Assembly: GCF_900129645.1 (NCBI RefSeq)
Contig: NZ_FSQZ01000001.1
Location: forward strand, 1,822,001 to 1,886,000
DNA: 64,000 nt
DNA from: Acetomicrobium flavidum
GTDB lineage: Bacteria > Synergistota > Synergistia > Synergistales > Acetomicrobiaceae
Direction: 5' to 3'
The translations under genes and the position numbers were made by a program. The notes beneath the pieces are model-generated. The model ran no database searches. It saw nothing but the letters and a program-made list of their open reading frames with translations, and was not told where the DNA came from. Each line of letters starts with the position of its first letter. The stretch's first letter is position 1. Below, in pieces: positions 33,975 to 41,893 of this stretch.

Positions 33975-34107
33975 TTATTATATGCATCATCTTAATTGCA
34001 GGAAAAATATCCAATCTTGGTTTAAAATACTTTTATCTTTGATTGCAAGATCTAACAACTGTCAAAGCTATGAGTTTTTGCAGCTGGGATACCAGGAGGT
34101 TATGGTA

Positions 34108-35121
34108 GTGAAGATTCCAATGGTAAACAATGTGGAGGAATACCCTCCAACGGTAGTTGAGATACTTAGAAGCCTATATTTCTCCGAAGATCCGCTTACG
34201 TCCGTTGAATTGAAAGATCAATTGGCTAGGCGTGGCTTTAGCATCGATGACAGGACTGTTCGTTATCACCTTTCCAATTTGGAAAAAGACGGCTTCATTA
34301 CCCGTTTTGGAAGAAAGGGGGTGCTGCTTACTCCCGAGGGCAGCGAAGAGGCAAGGGCTTTGTTCGTCTTTGACAGGATAGGCCTGTCTTCTATGGAAAC
34401 CGAGATACTCATAACGAAAAGTGACCTCGATTTATGTTCTAACAAGGGAAAAGCAATCGTAAACATAACTGCTGTGCAGGAAGAGCGTTTCGATGAAGCT
34501 GTGTCCATTTTAAAGGAAGTATCAAATTCCAACATTATAGTTTCTCCATTGGTTGCGTTTTTGGAGGGAGGTCAGCGAATATGGAATTACAGGGTACCGG
34601 AAGGCCATAGGGCAATTCTTTGTCTTTCTTCCGCCAACTACGATGTTGTCTTGAGGCGATGTGGTGTGCATGTAGAAACGGTCGCTACAGGTCTTTTTAG
34701 GATACAGGATCATAAGTATAAGGGTTTTGCCGATATCATTTCCCATTCGGGGACCACGCTTAGCCCCGGCGAGCTTCTCGTCAGAGGTGGTTTTACCGAC
34801 GTAATGTCTGCGGTGCGCACCGGAAGAGGATATGTTACCGCTGCGATTAAGACGTTTCCGTCCTTTATGTACGAAACAGTTGTTGAGGCCATCAAAAATT
34901 GTAAGAACGACAACATTAGCGGCCTTTTTGAGTTGGGCTATCTGATGCCTCAGAAATACCAAATGAGCATTAAGGATCGTACTCGCGGGTATATGCTTGT
35001 CTTTGGTGGTGCCAATTACTTTGCGCCTCTGGTCGAATGGGGAATTACTAGTGCCCTCTCCATAGCATCGGGGCTATTTAATATACAGGATATGCATGTT
35101 CCTCAAGCGAAAATCCAATAA
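34108..35121 (+). CDS. NrpR-like transcriptional regulator (winged helix plus DUF128 domain)
   Basis: 337 residues from a GTG eight bases after AGGAGG; the ATG two codons earlier is too close to that site. Residues ~10-75 form a winged-helix domain (TSVELKDQLARRGFSIDDRTVRYHLSNLEKDGFI). The rest matches the DUF128/NRD effector domain known from the archaeal nitrogen regulator NrpR, which binds 2-oxoglutarate. Only one effector domain is present. Its position at the end of the island suggests it controls the divergent catabolic operons in response to an oxo- or dicarboxylic acid. Its last codons lie inside the right tRNA repeat. Confidence 0.8.
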   Translation: MKIPMVNNVEEYPPTVVEILRSLYFSEDPLTSVELKDQLARRGFSIDDRTVRYHLSNLEKDGFITRFGRKGVLLTPEGSEEARALFVFDRIGLSSMETEILITKSDLDLCSNKGKAIVNITAVQEERFDEAVSILKEVSNSNIIVSPLVAFLEGGQRIWNYRVPEGHRAILCLSSANYDVVLRRCGVHVETVATGLFRIQDHKYKGFADIISHSGTTLSPGELLVRGGFTDVMSAVRTGRGYVTAAIKTFPSFMYETVVEAIKNCKNDNISGLFELGYLMPQKYQMSIKDRTRGYMLVFGGANYFAPLVEWGITSALSIASGLFNIQDMHVPQAKIQ

Positions 35122-35183
35122 AAATGGTGGGCGACACAGGTTTCGAACCTGTGACCTCTTCCGTGTGAGGGAAGCGCTCTCCC
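35109..35183. repeat. Right copy of the 75-bp direct repeat
   Basis: Matches 20534-20608 at 73 of 75 positions. It contains the last four codons of the NrpR-like gene (including the stop) and 59 bases of tRNA-Val. Fits an attR-type site. Confidence 0.85.
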
Positions 35184-35199
35184 GCTGAGCTAGTCGCCC
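35125..35199 (-). tRNA. tRNA-Val (anticodon CAC)
   Basis: Minus strand, 75 nt. Acceptor GGGCGAC pairs with GTCGCCC; D stem GCTC/GAGC; anticodon arm CTTCC-CTCACAC-GGAAG with CAC; T arm ACAGG-TTCGAAA-CCTGT; discriminator A and encoded CCA. All stems pair, so it should be functional. Confidence 0.95.
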
Positions 35200-35334
35200 A
35201 CCGCGGTTTTGATTATAAACTACCATCCTGTGTTATGGCAAGCGAAACTTACCGGAACGTAGGATGAACCTCAAAAGAACGATTACCTAAGAATTAAGGC
35301 CAAATGCCGCGGATGCGCATGGCCTGGTATATCC

Positions 35335-35556
35335 TTATTCCCCAGTCCTTCTTTGAACCCATTTGAAATAGCTGACGGTTACGCCGACGGAGTTTGCCAG
35401 CACGTCTGGGATAATGAGGATTCCTTTGTCGATGAGCACCTTTTCAGCCTCAGGAGTTACGGGACCGATGGCCAGCTCTAATGTGATATTTGCCTTTACG
35501 TCGTGGGCGTTCGAATTATTGATTGTCCCTTCAAAGGCAGCAGGTCGGCGATCCAT
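35335..35556 (-). pseudogene. Glutamate dehydrogenase C-terminal fragment
   Basis: 73 codons in one frame. NAHDVKANITLELAIGPVTPEAEKVL and PDVLANSVGVTVSYFKWVQ match the NAD(P)-binding C-terminal domain of Glu/Leu/Phe/Val dehydrogenases, where the intact sequence reads roughly NGPTTPEAD and PDILANAGGVTVSYFEWVQ. Upstream catalytic and downstream residues are absent, so this is a decayed remnant. Close to the tRNA, which marks the locus as a rearrangement site. Confidence 0.75.
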
Positions 35557-35786
35557 GTCATTATTAGGGAATTTATTGCCTAGTTATATCGTCCGGATGA
35601 TATGGCAATGATATATATCACCTCTGTGATCAAAAATCAAGCATTAAGCTTAAGAAATTTTTGGGTTAATATTTTTCATGGGAAAGGGGCAAATATAATG
35701 TTAAGATTCAAAAAAAGTTCGATTACAGAGGTCACGGAAGTTTATAACTTCAACACCAGAAGGGTCCTAATTGCTGATAGAAGCAT

Positions 35787-35835
35787 GAGAAAAGCCCCGA
35801 AAACTTTAAACAAGTTTAGCTCAAGTTTCGGGGCT
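35787..35835 (-). terminator. Terminator of the amidohydrolase gene
   Basis: AGCCCCGAAA (35793-35802) pairs with TTTCGGGGCT (35826-35835). On the minus strand the stem is followed by TTTCTC. A perfect 10-bp stem. Confidence 0.75.
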
Positions 35836-35875
35836 GTCTTCTGACGAACCAAGCTTTAATTATTTATGGTGTAAA

Positions 35876-37438
35876 TTACACCGGCATTCCGTTTACGTAA
35901 GTCTTTAGCACCTTTATGTCCTTCAGGCGCACGGGGTCTGCCTTAAAGGGATCTTCGCTTACGACAATGAAGTCGGCAAAGCCTCCTTCCTTCAAGGCGC
36001 CTATGTACGGGTCTTGCATGACGGTTCCCGCGGCCTTCGTGTAGCAATAGATGGCTTCTTTTATGCTCAAGGCTTCGGTTGGGGTTGCCTGGGCAAGCGG
36101 GATATCCTCGAATTTGCCTCTGGTTACCGCAGCGTACACGGTCTGCCACGGGTTAACGTCCTCTACAGGGGCGTCGGTGCCGAAGGCCATGGGAATTCCT
36201 GATTCTAAGATGCTTTTAAAGGGATGTATGAAGCTTGCCCTTTCCGGGCCCAGCCTTTCGATTGCCCAGCGGTCGGAGATCACGAAATGGGGCTGTACCG
36301 AGGCATACAGGCCAAGCTCTTTCAGGCGCTTGATCTGATCGGGCCTTAAGACAGAAAGATGTTCGATCCGATGGCCGCGGTTGTAGACCTTGGAATCGTT
36401 AAATGCGTCAAGGATCATATCTATGGTGGCATCTCCGATCCCGTGGATCGCCAGCTGCAGGCCCGCGCCGTCAGCCCGCGCTATGAGCGTTGCAAGCTCA
36501 CTTTTGCCGATGTTTGGAAATCCCTGCTGGTCAGGCTTGTCCAAGTAAGGCGCGGTAAGCCATGCCGTACGAGCTCCCAGTGAACCGTCTGCCAATATCT
36601 TTATGCCCTGCACCTTAAGCATTTCGTCGCCAAAACCCCTTTTTATGCCGAGATTTACGAGGGCCTGAAGGATTTCGTTGTCCTCATACATCCTTTCTCC
36701 CGTCTGACATCTCCTGCCCGGTTCCAGGTATACCCTGATCTTGGTGGCAATTTCCCCGTTTCGCCACAGGGACATCAATGCCGACAACGCCCTTTCGTCG
36801 CAGCTTACGAAGCCAAGGCACGTCAATCCGAGGTTTGAAGCATGCCTTAAGGCGTCTTTGATCATCTTTTTTAAGTCTTCGAGCGATAAGCTTTGTTTAA
36901 AGACGTCTCTTGCACGCTGAAAGTCTCCTTCCACAACTATGCCACTGGGAGAGGGGATCCCTGAAATCTCCAGCGCCTTTGAGTTTAAGACACCTGCATG
37001 AAGACATGCCCTTGATATCATGACGGGCCTTTTATCCTCAATGGCGTCCAAGTCATCCTTGGTGGGCCACCTTTTTTCGATGAAAAGCTCCTGGTCCCAG
37101 CCGTGGCCGAGAATCCACGATGTGGTCACCTTTGAGGCGAAATTTTGAAGCTTTTCCTGAAGCTCGCTTACGCTCCTGGTGCCCCTTAAATCCAGGGAAT
37201 TAAGGTACATTCCCAGCTCATCGATGTGCAAATGCGAATCAACAAAGCCAGGCAGTACGCATTTGCCATTGAAATCTACGACCTCACCGCCCAAGGACTT
37301 TGCTTTTTCGGCAATGTCCTTGCTTGATCCAAATGAAATGATTTTGCCGTGGGCGACGAGGAAGGCCTCAAAGAAATGATCCTCCCCGACGTCGCCAAAG
37401 CCGTTGCAATTGATAAATCCCGTGACGCGACTCGTCAT
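35876..37438 (-). CDS. Amidohydrolase family protein (YtcJ-like)
   Basis: 520 residues from an ATG with GGAGG eight bases upstream; the longer frame has no support. It belongs to the metal-dependent hydrolase superfamily: PGFVDSHLHIDELG near residue 63 (HxH metal ligands), HRIEHLSVLRPDQ near 330, and FGTDAPVEDVNPW near 388 (metal-binding Asp). YtcJ-type members include N-substituted formamide deformylase and related amide or imide hydrolases. Cytoplasmic, no signal peptide. It is divergent from the second lyase operon; a functional link is possible but unproven. Confidence 0.85.
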   Translation of the reverse strand: MTSRVTGFINCNGFGDVGEDHFFEAFLVAHGKIISFGSSKDIAEKAKSLGGEVVDFNGKCVLPGFVDSHLHIDELGMYLNSLDLRGTRSVSELQEKLQNFASKVTTSWILGHGWDQELFIEKRWPTKDDLDAIEDKRPVMISRACLHAGVLNSKALEISGIPSPSGIVVEGDFQRARDVFKQSLSLEDLKKMIKDALRHASNLGLTCLGFVSCDERALSALMSLWRNGEIATKIRVYLEPGRRCQTGERMYEDNEILQALVNLGIKRGFGDEMLKVQGIKILADGSLGARTAWLTAPYLDKPDQQGFPNIGKSELATLIARADGAGLQLAIHGIGDATIDMILDAFNDSKVYNRGHRIEHLSVLRPDQIKRLKELGLYASVQPHFVISDRWAIERLGPERASFIHPFKSILESGIPMAFGTDAPVEDVNPWQTVYAAVTRGKFEDIPLAQATPTEALSIKEAIYCYTKAAGTVMQDPYIGALKEGGFADFIVVSEDPFKADPVRLKDIKVLKTYVNGMPV

Positions 37439-37545
37439 TTTGTCAACCTCCAATGTATTTTTTTGCCTGAATCATATCCTTTATTTTACAGCACCATGAT
37501 GGAGGATTACCCATACATTTGTCCATTTTTCTGTACGGAGGAAGC

Positions 37546-37573
37546 TTGACAAGGAATAGTGGAGTGGTAGAAT
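37546..37573 (+). promoter_or_regulatory. Promoter of the second lyase operon
   Basis: TTGACA (perfect), 16-base spacer, TAGAAT (5 of 6). It lies 62 bases before the GTG start and just before a perfect inverted repeat. Confidence 0.7.
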
Positions 37574-37582
37574 ACAATTAAC

Positions 37583-37619
37583 GTTCGATATTCTGGTACT
37601 ACGTTCAATGATATTGAAC
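37583..37619 (+). promoter_or_regulatory. Probable IclR-type operator pair
   Basis: GTTCAAT-GAT-ATTGAAC at 37603-37619 is a perfect inverted repeat. A related half-conserved site GTTCGATATTC starts at 37583, about 20 bp (two helical turns) earlier. Both sit immediately downstream of the -10 box, suited to repression. The IclR-family regulator encoded two genes on is the natural candidate. Confidence 0.6.
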
Positions 37620-37634
37620 ACTGAGGTGATCTGA

Positions 37635-38561
37635 GTGAAGAAAACTACCCTTTTGAAAAAACTGATAAATGATCCCGAGATCCTGGTGATGCCCGGTGCT
37701 TACGACGTCTTGTCGGCGCGCCTGATAGAGGCTGCCGGTTTCAAGGCAGTGCAGTGCTCTGGCTTTGGCTTTGCAGCTTCGCTTCTGGGGTTGCCCGACA
37801 TCGGCATTTTAAGCAGCACGCAGATGCTTGAAATTACGCGCAGCATTTGTCACGCCGTCGATATCCCCGTCATGGCCGACGGTGGTAACGGCTTTGGAAA
37901 CGCCGTGAATACCTACTACACGGTCCGGGAGTTTGAGGCCGCAGGTGCTGCAGGCATCAACCTGGAAGATCAGATTAGCCCTAAAAGGTGTGGCCACATC
38001 ACGGGAAAGCAGTGCATCTCCGCCGAGGAGATGGTCCTAAAGATAAAGGCGGCAAGGGAGGCTGCCAGGGACCCCGACTTTGTGATAAACGCCCGCACCG
38101 ATGCTTACATGGTCTACGGGGAGGAGGAGGCCATCCGTCGAGGCAACATGTATGCTAAAGCAGGCGCTGACCTCATCTTCGTCGAGGCCGTAACCTCCGT
38201 GGAGGGAATCAAGCGAGTGATAAAGGGCATCGATGCTCCCGTCTCAATAAATCTCCTTCAGGGCGGAAGGACGCCACTAGTTACCATCCAGGAGCTTCAG
38301 GAATGGGGGGCTGCCAGGGTCAGCATACCCGTCACTTCCATAATGGCTGCTGCGTGGGGAGTCAAGCAGGCATTGGAATACATAAAAGAAAAGGGCACAA
38401 TAAAGGACCTGCCGGGCGTGATAGGTTTCGAAGAATTTGAGAGCCTTGTAAAGCTGGATAAGATCAGGGACTTGGAGTCGCGCTACCTCACTGAAGAAGA
38501 GATCGCGCTGAGGTACCAGGGCCGTGAGGGTTTGGAAAGGGCAAAGAAGGAGCTTCACTAA
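37635..38561 (+). CDS. Isocitrate lyase/PEP mutase family carbon-carbon lyase, copy B
   Basis: 308 residues from a GTG with GAGGTGAT upstream. PGAYDVLSARLIEAAGFKA near residue 21, ADGGNGFGNAVN near 79 (copy A has DADTGFGN, so the second acidic residue is Gly here), EDQISPKRCGHITGK near 109-123, and INARTDAYMV near 148. Same active-site loop KRCGH as copy A. The altered D-x-G-N segment at the metal site suggests different substrate or reaction. It is followed by an IclR regulator 29 bp downstream. Confidence 0.87.
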   Translation: MKKTTLLKKLINDPEILVMPGAYDVLSARLIEAAGFKAVQCSGFGFAASLLGLPDIGILSSTQMLEITRSICHAVDIPVMADGGNGFGNAVNTYYTVREFEAAGAAGINLEDQISPKRCGHITGKQCISAEEMVLKIKAAREAARDPDFVINARTDAYMVYGEEEAIRRGNMYAKAGADLIFVEAVTSVEGIKRVIKGIDAPVSINLLQGGRTPLVTIQELQEWGAARVSIPVTSIMAAAWGVKQALEYIKEKGTIKDLPGVIGFEEFESLVKLDKIRDLESRYLTEEEIALRYQGREGLERAKKELH

Positions 38562-38590
38562 AGCTAAATAATTTAGGGAGTGCAGAGCAG

Positions 38591-39394
38591 ATGGCTGAAA
38601 GGGAACAGGGCACATCGATTCGACGGGCTTTAAAGGTGCTTTCCGCTTTTTCCTTGGAGGAGCCCTTTCTTGGAGTGAGCGAAATCGCAAAGAAACTAGG
38701 GCTACCGAAAAGCTCGGTTCACTGGCTGCTTCAAGTCCTCCAGGATGAAGGTTATGTGTGTCAGGACCCGAAGACCGGCAAATATCGTCTCAGCGTGAAG
38801 CTCTTTCACCTTGGAACGATCGCTGCTAACACGATGAATATTAGTTACGTTGCCCGTCCCGTAATGGAGCGGCTGCGCAACGCTACGGGGGAGACCGTAA
38901 ACCTTTACGTTTTAGACGGCTTTGATCGTGTCTGTATTGAGCAGGCTGAAGGCATTCACCTGGTAAGACAGGTGGTCCGCCTTGGCCAGAAGATCCCTTC
39001 ATATTGCGGAGCTGCCGGGAAGGTGTTGATTGCCTGGCAACCTGAGGATTTCATCGAAAGGTTGATCTCCCATACACGACTTAAACCTTTGACCAAAAAC
39101 ACGATCTCTGATGCAGGCCTCTTTAAAGAGGAGCTTGCCAAAATAAGAAGGCAGGGATATGCAGTAAGTTTCGGCGAGAGAGATGTCGAGGTGGCAGCAG
39201 TTGCTGCACCCGTCTTTGACGAAGAAGGAAAGATCCTTGCCTCCTTAAGCGCCAGCGGCCCCGTCTCCCGCTTTGAAATAACTCCACAGGTGGTAGAGGC
39301 GATTATAAACGCAGCAGGCGAAATTTCCTATCAAATGGGTTATTTAAAAGACCTGGAAGCCGTAACGTCGGGAGGAAAAATTAAGGTATCGTAA
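38591..39394 (+). CDS. IclR family transcriptional regulator
   Basis: 267 residues. N-terminal winged helix (GTSIRRALKVLSAFSLEE, ISEIAKKLGLPKSSVHWLLQVLQDEGYV, roughly residues 7-60) and C-terminal effector domain with GERDVEVAAVAAPVFD near 195. It likely controls the preceding lyase gene through the palindrome at 37603-37619 and is cotranscribed with it. Effector unknown; IclR regulators of such loci usually sense a pathway acid. The start has GGGAG twelve bases upstream. Confidence 0.92.
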   Translation: MAEREQGTSIRRALKVLSAFSLEEPFLGVSEIAKKLGLPKSSVHWLLQVLQDEGYVCQDPKTGKYRLSVKLFHLGTIAANTMNISYVARPVMERLRNATGETVNLYVLDGFDRVCIEQAEGIHLVRQVVRLGQKIPSYCGAAGKVLIAWQPEDFIERLISHTRLKPLTKNTISDAGLFKEELAKIRRQGYAVSFGERDVEVAAVAAPVFDEEGKILASLSASGPVSRFEITPQVVEAIINAAGEISYQMGYLKDLEAVTSGGKIKVS

Positions 39395-39449
39395 AGGGCA
39401 AAAAATTTTATGCAAATATATCTTAATATGAAAAAAGGAGGACAAATCC

Positions 39450-40232
39450 GTGAGACCAAAGGCAGCCAAGCCGGTCGTCGTTAGGGGAAAGAAACTTGGA
39501 GGAGACAAGCCACTGATTTGCTTTCCCCTTGTGGGAAAGACTCCCGAGGCAGCTTTAGAGGAGGCCAAGAAGGCGATTGCGGGCTCTCCCGACGTTATCG
39601 AGCTCAGGGTTGATGCCTGGGACTTCATAACAGACAAACAAACTTCCATGAAAGTCCTTGGCGAGATACGAAAATTGACCGACATACCCTTGCTTTTGAC
39701 GTGCAGGAGCCACCTTGAGGGCGGATTTCAGGAAGTATCGGCGGAAACGAGAAACGCCCTCTATAAAGGTGCGATAGAAGAGAAACTGGTTGACCTCGTC
39801 GACATCGAGCTAATAAGCGGCTACGAAGAAATCAGGAATTTAAAACAAATTGCCTCACCCCGTGGCGTTTATGTAGTTGTCTCATTTCATGATTTCAAGA
39901 AAACCCCTCCTAAAGAAGTCATCTTTGCGACCATAGCCAAGGAGATCGCCTTTGGCGGAGACGTCGCCAAGGTCGCCGTAATGCCCCAGTCCATGGAAGA
40001 CGTCTTGGCCCTGATGTCAGCGACGCTGATGGCCAGGCGGGAGTTTCCCGATATTCCCTTGATAACCATGTCCATGGGTGCGCTTGGTTCCATCACGAGG
40101 ATTGCAGGCTGGCTTTTCGGTTCGGATCTCACCTTTGCGGTGGGCGTAGCATCATCTGCCCCTGGCCAGATACCGGCAGACGAGCTGAGGGAAGTTTATA
40201 AGCTGCTTTATTCCCTTTACCTGAACGAGTAA
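39450..40232 (+). CDS. aroD: 3-dehydroquinate dehydratase, type I
   Basis: 260 residues from a GTG with AAGGAGGAC upstream. DVIELRVDAWDF near residue 50 and LTCRS near 87 start the type I barrel. The catalytic His is in VVSFHDF near 148, the Schiff-base Lys in AKVAVMP near 174, and ITMSMGALGSITR near 210 binds substrate. It dehydrates 3-dehydroquinate to 3-dehydroshikimate. Placed 55 bp after the IclR gene and ahead of aroE, so it may belong to a quinate/shikimate use unit or to ordinary aromatic biosynthesis; other aro genes are not in the window. Confidence 0.94.
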   Translation: MRPKAAKPVVVRGKKLGGDKPLICFPLVGKTPEAALEEAKKAIAGSPDVIELRVDAWDFITDKQTSMKVLGEIRKLTDIPLLLTCRSHLEGGFQEVSAETRNALYKGAIEEKLVDLVDIELISGYEEIRNLKQIASPRGVYVVVSFHDFKKTPPKEVIFATIAKEIAFGGDVAKVAVMPQSMEDVLALMSATLMARREFPDIPLITMSMGALGSITRIAGWLFGSDLTFAVGVASSAPGQIPADELREVYKLLYSLYLNE

Positions 40233-40509
40233 AGGACAAGAGGGCAAGAATAAGGCGTGTTAGATTTAAATAATGATGTTTTGTCACCGTAAATTGTGAG
40301 TCTGCCTAAAGATTCACCCCTCTTTTTCGGAGTAGTCATGGACTACATATGACTAAAAAGCACCAATCCATTTCCTAGAAAAAATTGATTACGCTCCTCG
40401 CTCTCTATAAATATAACCATTATGTATTAAAATCTTTACTAGAAAATCTTTATCAAACCATAAGCCTTTTGGCAAGTTTATAGATGTTAAACTAACAGGG
40501 GGGTTTAGG
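40233..40509. other. Intergenic region before aroE
   Basis: 277 bp, A+T-rich, no gene. TAGTCAT (40333-40339) and ATGACTA (40349-40355) form a perfect 7-bp inverted repeat with a 9-base spacer, possibly an operator or a weak hairpin. No convincing promoter pair is seen. Confidence 0.45.
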
Positions 40510-41385
40510 ATGTTTTATCCAAACGCGGATACTAAATATGTTGTAATTTACGGCAACCCGTTAAAGCAGACTTTGTCGCCCCTGCTTCACAATACTGTAT
40601 TTGAGTCGAAAAAGATGAACAACTTGTATTACCCACTTGAGATACAGAGCTTCGATGATCTGTCAAAGGCATTGAAGACCATGCACGTGTTTAACGTAAT
40701 AGGCGCCAACGTCACCATGCCCTACAAGGAAAAGGTCATAGAGCTTCTGGACGGCTTGGACAAAAGCGCCGAGCAGTGCGGGGCGGTCAACACCGTCGTC
40801 ACTACCGAAAAGGGATTGATCGGTTACAACACCGATGGCATGGGATTTCTCAATTCCTTCATGGAGGAGTTCAACGTAAGCCCCGAAGGAAAGACCCTTC
40901 TTTTGATAGGCGCAGGAGGAGCTGCCAAGGCCGTCGTATTTGCCTTTCTAAACGCAGGAGTTTCAAAGGTGATCGTCTACAACAACAGCCAAACCAGGGC
41001 CATGTCGCTGCTAGAAAGGGTAGAGAAGTTCTTTCCCGGAAAATGCGAGTGGAGGCCACTGAACAATAAGCCGGTGCCCCCTGAGGGCATCGCCGAGGCA
41101 GATATCATCATCAACGCCACGAAGGTTGGCATGAAAGGCGAAGCGGAAGGTCAGTCGCTGGTATTGCCGGACAGCTTCCGTCCGGGACAGTTCGTCTGCG
41201 ACGTCGTCTATAACCCGCCCGAGACCAAGCTGCTGGCCGACGCAAAAAGGGCAGGCTGCAAGACCTTAAGCGGAGACGGCATGCTCGTTTATCAGGCGGC
41301 TGCTGCCTTTAAGCTGTGGTTCGGTAAGGGTTCTGACGTCAAACTGATGAAAAGTGCCCTTGAAAGTTACTTTAAATGCTTTTGA
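40510..41385 (+). CDS. aroE: Shikimate (or quinate/shikimate) 5-dehydrogenase
   Basis: 291 residues from an ATG with a strong AGGGGGG site. IYGNPLKQTLSPLLHNTVF near residue 13, GANVTMPYKEKV near 63 (catalytic Lys), NTDGMGF near 108, GAGGAAKAVVFA near 135 (nucleotide loop) and DGMLVYQAAAAF near 259. The YGNPLKQTLSP variation on the usual GNPI-x-HSLSP and the slightly long C terminus also occur in YdiB-type quinate/shikimate dehydrogenases, so the preferred substrate is open. Confidence 0.93.
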   Translation: MFYPNADTKYVVIYGNPLKQTLSPLLHNTVFESKKMNNLYYPLEIQSFDDLSKALKTMHVFNVIGANVTMPYKEKVIELLDGLDKSAEQCGAVNTVVTTEKGLIGYNTDGMGFLNSFMEEFNVSPEGKTLLLIGAGGAAKAVVFAFLNAGVSKVIVYNNSQTRAMSLLERVEKFFPGKCEWRPLNNKPVPPEGIAEADIIINATKVGMKGEAEGQSLVLPDSFRPGQFVCDVVYNPPETKLLADAKRAGCKTLSGDGMLVYQAAAAFKLWFGKGSDVKLMKSALESYFKCF

Positions 41386-41424
41386 AAGCAATTTATACAT
41401 CGTATTGGATGGCAACACGTATTT

Positions 41425-41595
41425 ATGTCTGACGAAGTGCTTAGAGGCTACGTCGGCGAAATGCAGGACTTCATTGAATGCGTAGCTTACGGCAGGCGTC
41501 CGCTTTGCGGCTTCGACCTGGCATATGAAACCGTAAAGGTCATTTACGCAGCATACAGATCAGCAGAGGAGGGGAAGGCGATAGAGATTGCATAG
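41425..41595 (+). pseudogene. C-terminal fragment of a Gfo/Idh/MocA family oxidoreductase
   Basis: 57 codons to a TAG. EMQDFIECVAYGRRPLCGFDLAYETVKVIYAAYRSAEEGKAIEIA follows the final helix pattern of sugar/inositol dehydrogenases of this family (F-x-E-x-V-x-x-G-R-x-P near 12-24, then VIYAAYRSAEEG). The Rossmann domain and most of the protein are missing, so it is a remnant. Confidence 0.6.
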
Positions 41596-41790
41596 ATGAA
41601 TAAATCGTATGCCCTTAATATCAGGCTTTTTCTCAAGTTTGCCCACGACTTTGGCGGGGTAAAGTTAGCTCTAACCGGCACAAAAGCCGTAGAATATATC
41701 AGACATAATCAGTCCGTCTCGGCTTGGTTGCTTCACGATATGGGTTATACCAAGAGGTCGCCTGAAGAATTTGGAATACCTAGGCCCTAG
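41596..41790 (+). CDS. Small open reading frame, unrecognised
   Basis: 64 codons starting right after the stop of the oxidoreductase fragment and ending just before a strong terminator. The sequence (MNKSYALNIRLFLKFAHDFGG at the start) resembles nothing I know and has no clear domain or ribosome binding site of its own other than GGAGG about 30 bases upstream. It may be more debris of the same deletion or a small real protein. Confidence 0.25.
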   Translation: MNKSYALNIRLFLKFAHDFGGVKLALTGTKAVEYIRHNQSVSAWLLHDMGYTKRSPEEFGIPRP

Positions 41791-41805
41791 ATATAGCGCT
41801 TTTTA

Positions 41806-41842
41806 GCCGCCGCTTGCAACGTTAAGCGGCGGCTTGTTTTTT
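41806..41842 (+). terminator. Strong intrinsic terminator
   Basis: GCCGCCGCTT (41806-41815) pairs perfectly with AAGCGGCGGC (41824-41833) and is followed by TTGTTTTTT. It ends the aroE region and isolates the ECF gene downstream. Confidence 0.92.
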
Positions 41843-41893
41843 ATAGCTTCCAACTTGTGGTATAAACATAAACATAAAAAGGAGGTGAGGAGT

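Larger units (their letters stand above)
20534..35183. mobile_element. Putative genomic island integrated at tRNA-Val
   Basis: About 14.6 kb lie between two direct copies of the 3' end of tRNA-Val(CAC), with the complete tRNA at the right end and its 3' end facing the interior. This is the geometry of an element integrated into a tRNA 3' end. Contents are two damaged toxin-antitoxin modules near the left end and a self-contained carboxylate uptake and catabolism locus with its own regulator. No integrase, recombinase or transfer gene is visible, so the element would be a relic or a non-autonomous island. The alternative is a simple tRNA duplication. Confidence 0.5.
35200..35875. other. Region of gene debris right of tRNA-Val
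   Basis: No intact gene over about 670 bp. It holds a glutamate dehydrogenase fragment (35335-35556, minus), an A+T-rich stretch with a small plus-strand frame at 35602-35844 that I do not believe is coding, and the terminator of the following minus-strand gene. Confidence 0.55.

Noticed and set aside
33982-34107. Longer N terminus for the NrpR-like regulator
   Set aside because: It would begin just after a hairpin, lacks a ribosome binding site, and the sequence before AGGAGG is not protein-like.
35602-35844. 80-codon plus-strand frame
   Set aside because: It has no ribosome binding site and no similarity I can see, and its 3' part is the terminator of the opposite gene.
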